Part shown: positions 7,180-15,217 of the stretch, in pieces
How positions within the stretch are numbered: the first letter of the stretch is position 1
How the letters are laid out: the number at the start of each line of letters is the position of its first letter
Source of the DNA: Flavobacteriales bacterium UBA6693
Lineage (GTDB): Bacteria > Bacteroidota > Bacteroidia > Flavobacteriales > Weeksellaceae
Length of the DNA: 64,000 bases
Direction: 5' to 3'
Assembly: GCA_002454815.1 (NCBI GenBank)
Contig: DKJL01000010.1
Location: 197,972 to 261,971 of the forward strand
Program-made: the position numbers and the translations under genes
The notes under the pieces: generated by a model
What the model was told of the DNA's origin: nothing
Database searches by the model: none
The model's input: only the letters and a program-made list of their open reading frames with translations

Positions 7180-8442
7180 ATGGAAGCACGCGAAAAAATA
7201 GTAATAGTAGGCGGTGGTTTTGCCGGACTTCAGCTGGCAAAAGCGCTGAACAACAAACGCAAAAAAGTAATGGTGATCGACAGGGTGAATCATCATATGT
7301 TTCAACCCTTATTTTATCAGGTTGCCTGTGGCCGCATTGAGCCCAGCAATATTTCATTCCCGTTCCGGAAGATTTTCCAGCGCTCGCGCAATGTGCAGTT
7401 CCGCCTTTCTAATGTTGAGCAGATTATTCCGGCGCAGAACAAAATCATCACCAGCGATGCGGAATACACTTATGACAAATTAATTCTCGCCACCGGTTGC
7501 CGCACCAATTTTTTCGGCAATGAAAAAATGGAAAGCCTCACCTACGGGATGAAAACGACCCAGGAGGCCATCGCCATTCGCAATAACGTGCTGCTTACTT
7601 TCGAAAAACTCATCAGCGAACGAAGACGCACTGATGACGGAAACTGGAATGTGGTTATTGTCGGCAGTGGTCCTACCGGCGTTGAACTTGCAGGTGCTTT
7701 TGCCGAAATGAAAAAGGACATTCTGCCGCGCGACTATCCCCACATGAACTTTGAAGATCTGAAGATTATTCTGATCAGTTCTACGGAGACGCCTTTGGGA
7801 ACGATGAGCGAGGAAGCGCAGGCAAAATCAGACCAGTATCTCCAGGAACTTGGCGTGGATTTCCTACGCGGTGAAATGGTAACAGATTATGACGGCGACC
7901 GCGTTTCTATGCAGAGCGGGAAAAGCATCGCCAGCAACAATGTAATCTGGGCCGCCGGCGTTACCGGCAATATTGTCGACGGGTTGGATCCTACGATTAT
8001 CGTTCGAAACCGTTTCAAAACAGACCGTTATAACCGCGTACTCGGTTACGAAAATATTTTTGCAATTGGTGATATCGCTTATATGGAAACTCCAAAATAT
8101 CCTCAGGCGCACCCCCAAGTTGCAAATGTTGCCATAAACCAAGGTAAGGTACTGGCAAAAAATCTTTTGAAAAAATCTACTTCCGATTGGACAGAATATG
8201 AATATGTAGACCGCGGAAGTATGGCAACAATCGGTAAATACCGGGCCGTCGTCGATTTGCCTAACCTTAAGTTTCAAGGATTGCTGGCGTGGTATTTCTG
8301 GATGTTCCTGCATCTTATGTTGATTTTGAGCGTCCGAAATAAAATTGCCATTTTCTTCAACTGGATGTGGAGTTATATCAATAAGGATTCTTCCCTGCGT
8401 CTTATCATCATTCCCACTAAAAAGAATAATACTGAACAATGA
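7180..8442 (+). CDS. ndh: Type II NADH:quinone dehydrogenase (NDH-2) family
   Basis: A 420-residue flavoprotein with two Rossmann motifs: VGGGFAGLQLAKAL at the N-terminus for FAD and VIVGSGPTGVELAGA near residue 162 for NADH. ATGCRTNFFG and the FAD-binding FAIGDIAYME also fit the family. The C-terminal part (LLAWYFWMFLHLMLILS and the following amphipathic stretch) is the membrane-attaching region. NDH-2 passes electrons from NADH to quinone without pumping protons, and could feed the oxidase encoded later in the window. The stop overlaps the trmD start (ATGA at 8439-8442), so the two genes are translationally coupled. Confidence 0.88.
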   Translation: MEAREKIVIVGGGFAGLQLAKALNNKRKKVMVIDRVNHHMFQPLFYQVACGRIEPSNISFPFRKIFQRSRNVQFRLSNVEQIIPAQNKIITSDAEYTYDKLILATGCRTNFFGNEKMESLTYGMKTTQEAIAIRNNVLLTFEKLISERRRTDDGNWNVVIVGSGPTGVELAGAFAEMKKDILPRDYPHMNFEDLKIILISSTETPLGTMSEEAQAKSDQYLQELGVDFLRGEMVTDYDGDRVSMQSGKSIASNNVIWAAGVTGNIVDGLDPTIIVRNRFKTDRYNRVLGYENIFAIGDIAYMETPKYPQAHPQVANVAINQGKVLAKNLLKKSTSDWTEYEYVDRGSMATIGKYRAVVDLPNLKFQGLLAWYFWMFLHLMLILSVRNKIAIFFNWMWSYINKDSSLRLIIIPTKKNNTEQ

Positions 8443-9119
8443 GAATTGATATTGTAAGCGTGCTGCCCGAACTTATGGAAAGTCCTTTTCAGGCTTCTAT
8501 TCTAAAACGTGCGGTACAGAAAGGCTTGGCGGAAGTTCATTTTCATCACCTGCGGGAGTGGGGTCTTGGCAGACACCGGCAACTCGACGATGAGCCCTAC
8601 GGCGGCGGCGCGGGCATGGTAATGATGGTAGAGCCGCTCGATAACTGCCTGTCGGATCTCAAAGCTCAGCGCGACTATGATGAAGTCATTTATCTGACTC
8701 CTGATGGTGAAACTTTAAATCAACGTATTGCCAACACGCTGTCGGTAAAGAAAAATCTTCTTTTTTTGTGCGGTCATTATAAAGGAATTGATCAGCGTGT
8801 GCGTGATCTGCACGTCACGCGCGAAATCTCTATCGGAGACTACGTTCTGACGGGAGGTGAACTTGCTGCGTGCGTTTTAGCTGACTCCGTAATCCGGCTT
8901 TTGCCAGGTGTGCTGAATGACGAACAGTCTGCGCTGATGGATAGTTTTCAGGACCATCTGTTGGCACCGCCACTCTACACAAGACCGGCGACCTATAAAA
9001 ATCTGGACGTTCCGGCTGTTTTGCTGAGCGGTAATCCTCGTACTATTGAAGACTGGCAGCACGACCAGGCAGTCGAAATTACCCGCGCCAAGCGCCCTGA
9101 TCTTTTGCAGGAATCTTGA
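8439..9119 (+). CDS. trmD: tRNA (guanine-37-N1)-methyltransferase
   Basis: A 226-residue TrmD, the SPOUT enzyme that makes m1G37 in tRNAs and prevents frameshifting. Visible hallmarks are the N-terminal MRIDIVSVLPEL, DDEPYGGGAGMVM, the SAM-binding LCGHYKGIDQRV, and the knot segment ISIGDYVLTGGELA with the VIRLLPGVL continuation. Length is normal. It overlaps the ndh stop by 4 nt, an uncommon pairing, since trmD often sits with rpsP and rimM; those two genes are found at 25342-26613 in this window. Confidence 0.97.
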   Translation: MRIDIVSVLPELMESPFQASILKRAVQKGLAEVHFHHLREWGLGRHRQLDDEPYGGGAGMVMMVEPLDNCLSDLKAQRDYDEVIYLTPDGETLNQRIANTLSVKKNLLFLCGHYKGIDQRVRDLHVTREISIGDYVLTGGELAACVLADSVIRLLPGVLNDEQSALMDSFQDHLLAPPLYTRPATYKNLDVPAVLLSGNPRTIEDWQHDQAVEITRAKRPDLLQES

Positions 9120-9129
9120 TTTTTTGATA

Positions 9130-10107
9130 ATGCTGATAAATGAAAAATCACGGACCGGCGGCAGTTCCGAAACGCTGATTGCTTTCTATAATGTTGAAAA
9201 TTTATTTCTGCCTGATCCACCGCCGAGGCATCACTTAGACCCTACGGCGTCGGGAATGCGAAACTGGGACGAACAGAAATACCAAAACAAACTGCGGAAG
9301 ACAGCGCACGTTTTTCGGTTGATGCAGGAAGAATATGGAAGTTTGCCCGCGATGATCGGGCTTTGCGAAGTGCAGGGGAGAGATCCCCTCGAAGATTTGG
9401 CAGCATTGGCGCCATTCAATGATCGATTCGGTATTGTGCATTTCAATTCTATGGACGAGCGCGGTGTCGATGTTGCTTTACTGTACGATAAAGATAAAGT
9501 GGAGGTTCTCAGCGCTGAGCCTATTTCATACTTTTTTACGGTGCAGGCAAAAGATTATGAATATTATGACACGACGCGTGATGTTTTATTCTGTCGCGTG
9601 CGGATTGCAGGTACGGTTATTAATCTCTTTGTTGTGCATTTACCTTCAAAACGCGAAAAAAACGTCAACCAATCCCGCAGGCATTTTATCCTTGCCGATC
9701 TTCATGAGAAAATTGTTAAATTACATCAAACTTCAGATGAGCCGGTAATTATCTGCGGCGATTTTAATGAGAACCCGGACGAAAAAGTGATCACTGATTT
9801 TCTCTATGATGATCAGCTGCAGAAAATTCTTTTTAATCCTTTCGCAGAATTGTTCCCGCAAGGCATATATTCTACCTTTCATTATAAAAGTGGCTTACTT
9901 TTTGACCAAATGCTTTTATCCTTACATTTTCGCGACAAAAATTTCCCGCTTTGCTTTGGCGAAGCGGCGGTTTTTAGTCACGAAATGTTGCAGGCCCGGA
10001 CGAAAGGATCATCGGTGCGTCCTTTTCGCACTTATTCTGGAACACGCTACTTGGGCGGTTACAGCGATCATTTTCCGATCATCTGCAAATTAGGTTCAAA
10101 GAAATGA
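9130..10107 (+). CDS. Endonuclease/exonuclease/phosphatase (EEP) family protein
   Basis: A 325-residue EEP-fold hydrolase, starting at ATG 9130 (MLINEKSRTGG), 10 nt after trmD; the open frame extends upstream but would overlap trmD. The active-site signatures are present in order: AFYNVENLF (Asn), GLCEVQG (catalytic Glu), VVHLPSKR (His), ICGDFNENPDEK (Asp/Asn) and the C-terminal GGYSDHFPI (Asp-His). No signal peptide is visible, so it is likely cytoplasmic. Members cleave phosphodiesters in DNA, RNA, lipids or small molecules, and the substrate cannot be told here. It is probably in one transcript with ndh and trmD. Confidence 0.88.
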   Translation: MLINEKSRTGGSSETLIAFYNVENLFLPDPPPRHHLDPTASGMRNWDEQKYQNKLRKTAHVFRLMQEEYGSLPAMIGLCEVQGRDPLEDLAALAPFNDRFGIVHFNSMDERGVDVALLYDKDKVEVLSAEPISYFFTVQAKDYEYYDTTRDVLFCRVRIAGTVINLFVVHLPSKREKNVNQSRRHFILADLHEKIVKLHQTSDEPVIICGDFNENPDEKVITDFLYDDQLQKILFNPFAELFPQGIYSTFHYKSGLLFDQMLLSLHFRDKNFPLCFGEAAVFSHEMLQARTKGSSVRPFRTYSGTRYLGGYSDHFPIICKLGSKK

Positions 10108-10127
10108 TGAAAAAAGATTAACAAGTA

Positions 10128-10598
10128 ATGAAAAACGCCCTAAATACAGAGTATCACCTGGACAGTACTGATAAAGAAATTATTTACATGCTAATGGATA
10201 ACGCGAAAACTTCGCTGGCGCACATTAGCAGAAATGTTGGCATTTCCACTACAGCGGTACATCAGCGCATCAAGAAACTTGAACAGGCTGGCGTAATCGA
10301 AAATTCTATTTCATTTTTAAATCCGCGAAAAATCGGTTACAAAGTCGTTTCTTATATCGGCGTTTTTCTGGAGCAACCCAGTCATTATCACGATGCCGTT
10401 AAGGCACTTCGTGAAATTAACGAAGTCGTCGAAGCACATTATACCACGGGGAATTACACGATTTTTCTGAAGGTTCTTTGCAAAGATAATGACCATCTCA
10501 TGGAAATCTTGAATAAACTTCAAAAGCTTAAAGGCGTCATCAGAACGGAAACGTTCATTTCCCTGGAACAAAGCATTAATCGTCAGCTGCGCGTGTGA
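10128..10598 (+). CDS. Lrp/AsnC-family transcriptional regulator
   Basis: A 156-residue regulator. Residues about 12-60 form the AsnC-type helix-turn-helix (LDSTDKEIIYMLMDNAKT, then ISRNVGISTTAVHQRIKKLE). The rest is the RAM ligand-binding domain, including GYKVVSYIGVFLE and the C-terminal IRTETFISLEQSINRQ. These proteins assemble as dimers to octamers and respond to amino acids or other small metabolites. It lies 20 nt after the EEP gene and is followed by a terminator, so it ends that operon. Its target genes are unknown; the deoC-ALDH operon starts about 140 nt further on. Confidence 0.93.
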   Translation: MKNALNTEYHLDSTDKEIIYMLMDNAKTSLAHISRNVGISTTAVHQRIKKLEQAGVIENSISFLNPRKIGYKVVSYIGVFLEQPSHYHDAVKALREINEVVEAHYTTGNYTIFLKVLCKDNDHLMEILNKLQKLKGVIRTETFISLEQSINRQLRV

Positions 10599-10613
10599 AA
10601 ATTTAAAGTAAAC

Positions 10614-10650
10614 AAAAAAAGGATACGCTATTACGGTGTATCTTTTTTAT
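10614..10650 (+). terminator. Rho-independent terminator after the Lrp/AsnC gene
   Basis: An 11 bp stem (10615-10625 with 10638-10648) with A-run and T-run flanks around a loop of about 12 nt. Confidence 0.75.
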
Positions 10651-10741
10651 TTAAAACTGAGCCGGTCGTTTGGTGAATAATGGTTAATTTTACCGAAGCG
10701 AATTTCGCTGTTTATTTCTGCTCAATTTAATAGAAAAAACT

Positions 10742-11740
10742 ATGGAAAAAACACTCGAAAAAAAGTCTGAAATTTTACCGGCTTCAGCAGGTGAAGCCCG
10801 GAATGAAGGACTGGCTTTCAATACAAAATATTTCGATTCCATCAGCATCAACCGCAGCGCTGTGGAGCGCCGAGTCGCTACTCTTGGCGGCAGGCGGACG
10901 GTAAAAAAAGAATATCAGGCGGCGTGGTTGCTGAAAGCAGTTTCTATGATCGACCTTACTACACTGGCCGGTGATGATACCCGCGGCAATGTACTGCGTC
11001 TTTGCGAAAAAGCGAAAAACCCGGTTCGTGTAGATTTGCTGGAAAAGCTGGGAGCACAGGATCTCAATCTCACTACGGGTGCAGTCTGCGTTTACCATAA
11101 TCTTATTCCTTACGCGAAAGAAGCGCTGAAGAAAACTTCGATTCCGATCGCGGCAGTTTCTACAGGTTTTCCGGCCGGGAAAATTTCTTTGGAAGATAAA
11201 ATATCGGAAATTAAAAAATCGGTCGCGGCTGGTGCTACCGAAATTGACATCGTAATCTCCCGCGATCTTGTTTTAGAATCCAAGTGGAAGGAACTTTATG
11301 ATGAAATAAAACTGTGTCGGGCAGCTTGCGGTGACGCGCATATGAAAACCATTCTTGCCACGGGAGAAATCCCGATGTACACCAAAGTCGCTAAAGCGTC
11401 CTGGATTGCCATGATGGCCGGCTCGGACTTTATCAAAACTTCTACCGGAAAAGAATCTGTTAATGCTACGCTTCCCGTTAGTTTGGTCATGATCCGCTGC
11501 ATACGCGATTATTACGAGCTTACGGGTGTTAAAGTAGGCTACAAGCCGGCCGGTGGAATTCAGAAAGCAAAGCAGGCACTCGATTATCTTATTTTAATTA
11601 AGGAAGAACTGGGAACGGAATGGTTGACGCCAGAGCTGTTCCGTTTCGGCGCGAGTTCACTGCTGGGCGATATCGAGCGTCAACTGGAGCATTACATCAC
11701 TGGCCGCTATAGTGCCGGATTCAGGCATCCGATGGCATAA
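10742..11740 (+). CDS. deoC: Deoxyribose-phosphate aldolase
   Basis: A 332-residue DeoC, which splits 2-deoxyribose-5-phosphate into glyceraldehyde-3-phosphate and acetaldehyde. The Schiff-base lysine is in SDFIKTSTGK (Lys232), and the second conserved lysine lies in VGYKPAGGI. It is longer than E. coli DeoC (about 260 residues) because of an N-terminal region of about 60 residues, as in the longer DeoC class that includes the human enzyme. The next gene, 66 nt downstream, is an aldehyde dehydrogenase that could oxidise the acetaldehyde. No other deo genes are in the window. Confidence 0.95.
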   Translation: MEKTLEKKSEILPASAGEARNEGLAFNTKYFDSISINRSAVERRVATLGGRRTVKKEYQAAWLLKAVSMIDLTTLAGDDTRGNVLRLCEKAKNPVRVDLLEKLGAQDLNLTTGAVCVYHNLIPYAKEALKKTSIPIAAVSTGFPAGKISLEDKISEIKKSVAAGATEIDIVISRDLVLESKWKELYDEIKLCRAACGDAHMKTILATGEIPMYTKVAKASWIAMMAGSDFIKTSTGKESVNATLPVSLVMIRCIRDYYELTGVKVGYKPAGGIQKAKQALDYLILIKEELGTEWLTPELFRFGASSLLGDIERQLEHYITGRYSAGFRHPMA

Positions 11741-11806
11741 TAAGTAACCGTTGGGCGATATAAATTGCTTCAGCGGTTTTTTCATTTTTAAATATACTCC
11801 GATACA

Positions 11807-14200
11807 ATGGAAATCAAAGAAATATACGACACAATGGTCTATGGTCCTGCACCTGAAAGTACTGCAGCTGCAGTGCAGTTTTTGGAAGAAAATAATCGCT
11901 CTTTCGATCTTTTTATCGGCGGAGAATGGGTCGCACCACATTCAGAACATTATGTGGATTCAAATAATCCCGCTAATAAAGAATTTCTGGCGAAAATAGC
12001 CGAAGCGGACGAAACTGATATTGACCGCGCGGTGAAGGCGGCGAACGACGCGCTGCCGGAATGGGTGGCAATCGGTGGTTTTGAACGGGCAAAATATTTG
12101 TATGCCATCGCAAGGCAAATTCAAAAACATTCTCGGCTTTTCGCGGTACTGGAAACTCTGGACAATGGAAAACCGATCCGCGAAACACGCGATATCGACA
12201 TCCCGATCGCGACAAGACATTTCTACCACCATGCCGGCTGGGCAAAATTAATGGAAACTGAGTTCGCGGATTATCAGCAAGTGGGCGTAATCGGGCAGAT
12301 TATTCCCTGGAATTTTCCGCTGATGATGCTGTCCTGGAAGATCGCCCCCGCATTGGCGATGGGAAACACCGTGGTATTGAAACCGGCGGAATATACTTCG
12401 CTGACGGCGTTGCTTTTTGCGCAAATTTGCGGGAAAATAGGTTTGCCAAAAGGGGTGGTGAATATTGTCACCGGAAGAGGAGCTGTTGCCGGTAATGCAC
12501 TGGTAAATCATCCTGACGTACAGAAAATTGCCTTTACAGGTTCTACCAGAGTCGGTAAGATCCTAAGAACCAATATCGCCGGAACAGGCAAAAAGATTTC
12601 CCTTGAACTGGGCGGAAAATCACCATTCATCGTTTTTGAAGATGCTGATCTGGATTCAGCGATTGAAGGAATCGTGGATGCCATCTGGTTTAATCAGGGG
12701 CAGGTTTGCTGCGCAGGTTCACGCCTACTGGTGCAGGAATCGGTTTCTGAAGTTTTTTACAAAAAACTGCGCGCCCGCATGGATACGCTTCGCGTCGGTA
12801 ATCCCATGGACAAAACCGTCGATATGGGAGCGATTGTCGATCCAGTTCAGCTAAAAACGATTGCGGATCTGGTAAATACAGGAATCGAAGAAGGTTGCAC
12901 CATTTATCAGTGCAAAGAGGCGGTGCCCGAAAACGGGTTTTATTTTCCACCTACTTTGTTTACCGATGTACCGACCAGCGCAGTGATTGCTCAGGAAGAA
13001 ATATTCGGGCCGGTTTTGGTCGCGATGACGTTCCGCAGCCACTCCGAAGCAGTGGCGCTGGCAAATAATACGCGTTATGGTTTGGCGTCCAGTTTATGGA
13101 CGGAAAACATCAATTTAGCTTTGGATCTTGCTCCAAAAATAAAAGCAGGAAGTGTCTGGATTAATTGTACCAATCAGTTTGATGCGGCAGCAGGTTTTGG
13201 CGGTTACAGGGAGTCCGGCTTCGGTCGGGAGGGTGGCAAAGAAGGTTTGTATGAATACCTGAAACCAAAGGTACAAGCTGAATTTACTTCAGAACCAATT
13301 AAACTTAAAACTGAAAAGCCCAAAGCGAAAGAATCCCGCAGAAACAGCCTGGCTGATATCGACCGTACAACGAAAATGTACGTCGGCGGCAAGCAGACAC
13401 GTCCGGATGGAGGTTATAGCACAGAAATTCAAAATGCTTATGGCGACTACATCGGCGAAGTTTCCGAAGGCAACAGAAAAGATGTCCGAAACGCGGTGGA
13501 AGCTGCTCACTCAGAAAAATCGTGGGGCGGAATGACTGGGCATGCACGTGCGCAGGTTCTTTATTATATCGCTGAAAATCTGGCAATTCGCGCAGAAGAA
13601 TTCGCGCAGCGCATCACGGAAATGATGAATCAATCGCTGGAATCGGCGCAGGAAGAAGTACAGCTTTCTATTGAAAGAATTTATACCTATGCTGCTTATG
13701 CGGATAAGTACGACGGCGCAGCACATTCTACGGTTCAGCGGATGGTGACGCTGGCGATGCCGGAAGCGGTGGGCGTGATGGCCGTGATTTGTCCCGAAGA
13801 AAATCCGCTGTTAGGATTTATTTCGACGGTCATCCCGGTCATTGCGATGGGAAATCGGGCAGTGGTGGTTCCTTCAGAAAAGCATCCGTTTTCGGCAACC
13901 GATTTTTACCAGATATTGGAAACATCCGATGTTCCGGCCGGAACCGTTAATATCATTACGGGTCCAAAAGAAGAGCTGGCCGGTGAGTTGGCAAAACATT
14001 ATAATGTGGACGGGATCTGGTATTTTGGAACGCGGGCAGGAAGTGAAAATATCGAGATTCTCTCCACAGATTCTATGAAACGTTCCTGGGTGAACTACGG
14101 TAAATACAGAAACTGGCTGAAAACTAGTCATGGTGAAGGTCAGGAGTTTTTGCGACACGCCACTGAAATCAAGAATATCTGGATTCCGTACGGAGCCTGA
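11807..14200 (+). CDS. Double-domain aldehyde dehydrogenase (ALDH16-like)
   Basis: A 797-residue protein made of two ALDH-like units. Unit one (about 35-490) is complete: IIPWNFP near 165, FTGSTRVG near 243, the general base Glu267 in ELGGK, the catalytic Cys301/302 in GQVCCAGSR, and EEIFGPV near 397. A charged linker (about 495-520) leads to unit two (about 523-797). It starts like an ALDH (MYVGGKQTRPDGG) but lacks both the ELGGK glutamate and the catalytic cysteine and is much shorter. This layout resembles ALDH16-type enzymes. With deoC 66 nt upstream, oxidation of acetaldehyde from deoxyribose phosphate is the likely role; that is inferred from context. Confidence 0.88.
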   Translation: MEIKEIYDTMVYGPAPESTAAAVQFLEENNRSFDLFIGGEWVAPHSEHYVDSNNPANKEFLAKIAEADETDIDRAVKAANDALPEWVAIGGFERAKYLYAIARQIQKHSRLFAVLETLDNGKPIRETRDIDIPIATRHFYHHAGWAKLMETEFADYQQVGVIGQIIPWNFPLMMLSWKIAPALAMGNTVVLKPAEYTSLTALLFAQICGKIGLPKGVVNIVTGRGAVAGNALVNHPDVQKIAFTGSTRVGKILRTNIAGTGKKISLELGGKSPFIVFEDADLDSAIEGIVDAIWFNQGQVCCAGSRLLVQESVSEVFYKKLRARMDTLRVGNPMDKTVDMGAIVDPVQLKTIADLVNTGIEEGCTIYQCKEAVPENGFYFPPTLFTDVPTSAVIAQEEIFGPVLVAMTFRSHSEAVALANNTRYGLASSLWTENINLALDLAPKIKAGSVWINCTNQFDAAAGFGGYRESGFGREGGKEGLYEYLKPKVQAEFTSEPIKLKTEKPKAKESRRNSLADIDRTTKMYVGGKQTRPDGGYSTEIQNAYGDYIGEVSEGNRKDVRNAVEAAHSEKSWGGMTGHARAQVLYYIAENLAIRAEEFAQRITEMMNQSLESAQEEVQLSIERIYTYAAYADKYDGAAHSTVQRMVTLAMPEAVGVMAVICPEENPLLGFISTVIPVIAMGNRAVVVPSEKHPFSATDFYQILETSDVPAGTVNIITGPKEELAGELAKHYNVDGIWYFGTRAGSENIEILSTDSMKRSWVNYGKYRNWLKTSHGEGQEFLRHATEIKNIWIPYGA

Positions 14201-14220
14201 ATTTTCTTTAATTTAAATAA

Positions 14221-14250
14221 AACAGAGCCGCGAAATTCTCGTGGCTCTGT
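14221..14250 (+). terminator. Hairpin after the aldehyde dehydrogenase gene
   Basis: ACAGAGCC and GGCTCTGT pair around an inner CGA/TCG segment and an AAT-rich loop. There is no strong T-run, but the stem is long and lies 21 nt after the stop. Confidence 0.6.
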
Positions 14251-14263
14251 CGCGTTAATAGTT

Positions 14264-14271
14264 TATTTTTG
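14264..14271 (+). promoter_or_regulatory. -7 box immediately before the GH25 gene
   Basis: TATTTTTG matches TAnnTTTG and ends only 6 nt before the ATG at 14278. Initiation 5-7 nt after the box would give a leaderless mRNA. Confidence 0.55.
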
Positions 14272-14277
14272 CAGCCT

Positions 14278-15141
14278 ATGCCCAAGAAAAAATTACCAAA
14301 AAAGACGATCAGGAAAATCCACAGGAAACGCCGAAAAAACTATTTTTTGCGTCGTGGACTGCTGCTTTTAATTCTGGTAATTACGCTGGTGGGAACCGGT
14401 TTTTATCTGAAAGAAAAAGTGTCATTTTATTATGCGCTTTACTTCAACCGTTTTGAGCACGCAAAACTTTCTAATACGGAACAGGAAGAAAACCGCATCA
14501 ACCGAATCATCGGTGACAATACTGATAAGATTTTCGGTATGGATATCTCGCATTATCAGCGTAAGGAAGATATCAGCTGGGATAGCCTCAGCATTGGCAA
14601 CCGTGCTATTCCGCTGAAGTTTGTGGTAATGCGCGCGACCATGGGCAACCGATCTGCCGACCGGCATTTTGATGAGTTTTGGACCAGTGCAAAAAAACAC
14701 GGACTGATCCGCGGTGCATACCACTTTTACCGCGCGGACGAAGATCCCGTTGTACAGGCAAATAATTTTCTTTCCCGTGTAAAACTTGAAAGTGGTAATC
14801 TTCCGCCAGTTCTGGATATTGAAAAAATTCCGCGGCGTAAATCTAAAAAGAAGCTCATCGAAGATCTAAAAATATGGTGTCGAATTATAGAAGAAGCCTA
14901 CGGCGTAAAACCCATTATCTACACTTATTATTACTATCATAAGGATTTTCTGAAAGGAGAATTTGATGAATATCCGCTCTGGCTGGCCAACTATAACGAT
15001 GTGCCGCAACCTTCGCCCGACAGTGAGTGGAAGATGTGGCAATTCAGCGAAAATGGAATTGTATACGGCATTAATACCAAGGTGGACCTCAACGTTTTTA
15101 ATGGAAATCTCTGGTCTTTTAAAAATTTAACTTTGGATTGA
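14278..15141 (+). CDS. Glycoside hydrolase family 25 lysozyme, membrane-anchored
   Basis: A 287-residue protein starting at ATG 14278 (MPKKKLPKKT); an in-frame TTG nine bases upstream lies in the promoter. A strongly basic N-terminus is followed by one transmembrane helix (about 26-45, RRGLLLLILVITLVGTGFY) and a periplasmic GH25 domain. Conserved GH25 points are FGMDISHYQ at the start of the barrel, GAYHFYRADEDP, the catalytic VLDIEK and PLWLANY, then KMWQFSENG. GH25 enzymes are N-acetylmuramidases acting on peptidoglycan. The membrane anchor and lack of a cell-wall binding domain suggest wall remodelling rather than secreted lysis; that is inference. Confidence 0.9.
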   Translation: MPKKKLPKKTIRKIHRKRRKNYFLRRGLLLLILVITLVGTGFYLKEKVSFYYALYFNRFEHAKLSNTEQEENRINRIIGDNTDKIFGMDISHYQRKEDISWDSLSIGNRAIPLKFVVMRATMGNRSADRHFDEFWTSAKKHGLIRGAYHFYRADEDPVVQANNFLSRVKLESGNLPPVLDIEKIPRRKSKKKLIEDLKIWCRIIEEAYGVKPIIYTYYYYHKDFLKGEFDEYPLWLANYNDVPQPSPDSEWKMWQFSENGIVYGINTKVDLNVFNGNLWSFKNLTLD

Positions 15142-15164
15142 TTTAATGCTGATTTTATTTAAAT

Positions 15165-15198
15165 ATAAAAAACCTTTCAGAAATTCTGAAAGGTTTTG
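15165..15198. terminator. Bidirectional terminator between GH25 gene and tmm
   Basis: A perfect inverted repeat, AAAACCTTTCAGAA with TTCTGAAAGGTTTT, separated by a single base. It serves the convergent genes on both sides. Confidence 0.9.
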
Positions 15199-15217
15199 CT
15201 TTTGAGAACAGTCATAA

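Noticed and set aside
9046..9129. Longer N-terminus of the EEP-family protein
   Set aside because: It would overlap the trmD coding end by more than 70 bp and adds no conserved sequence; ATG 9130 fits the 10 nt gap.
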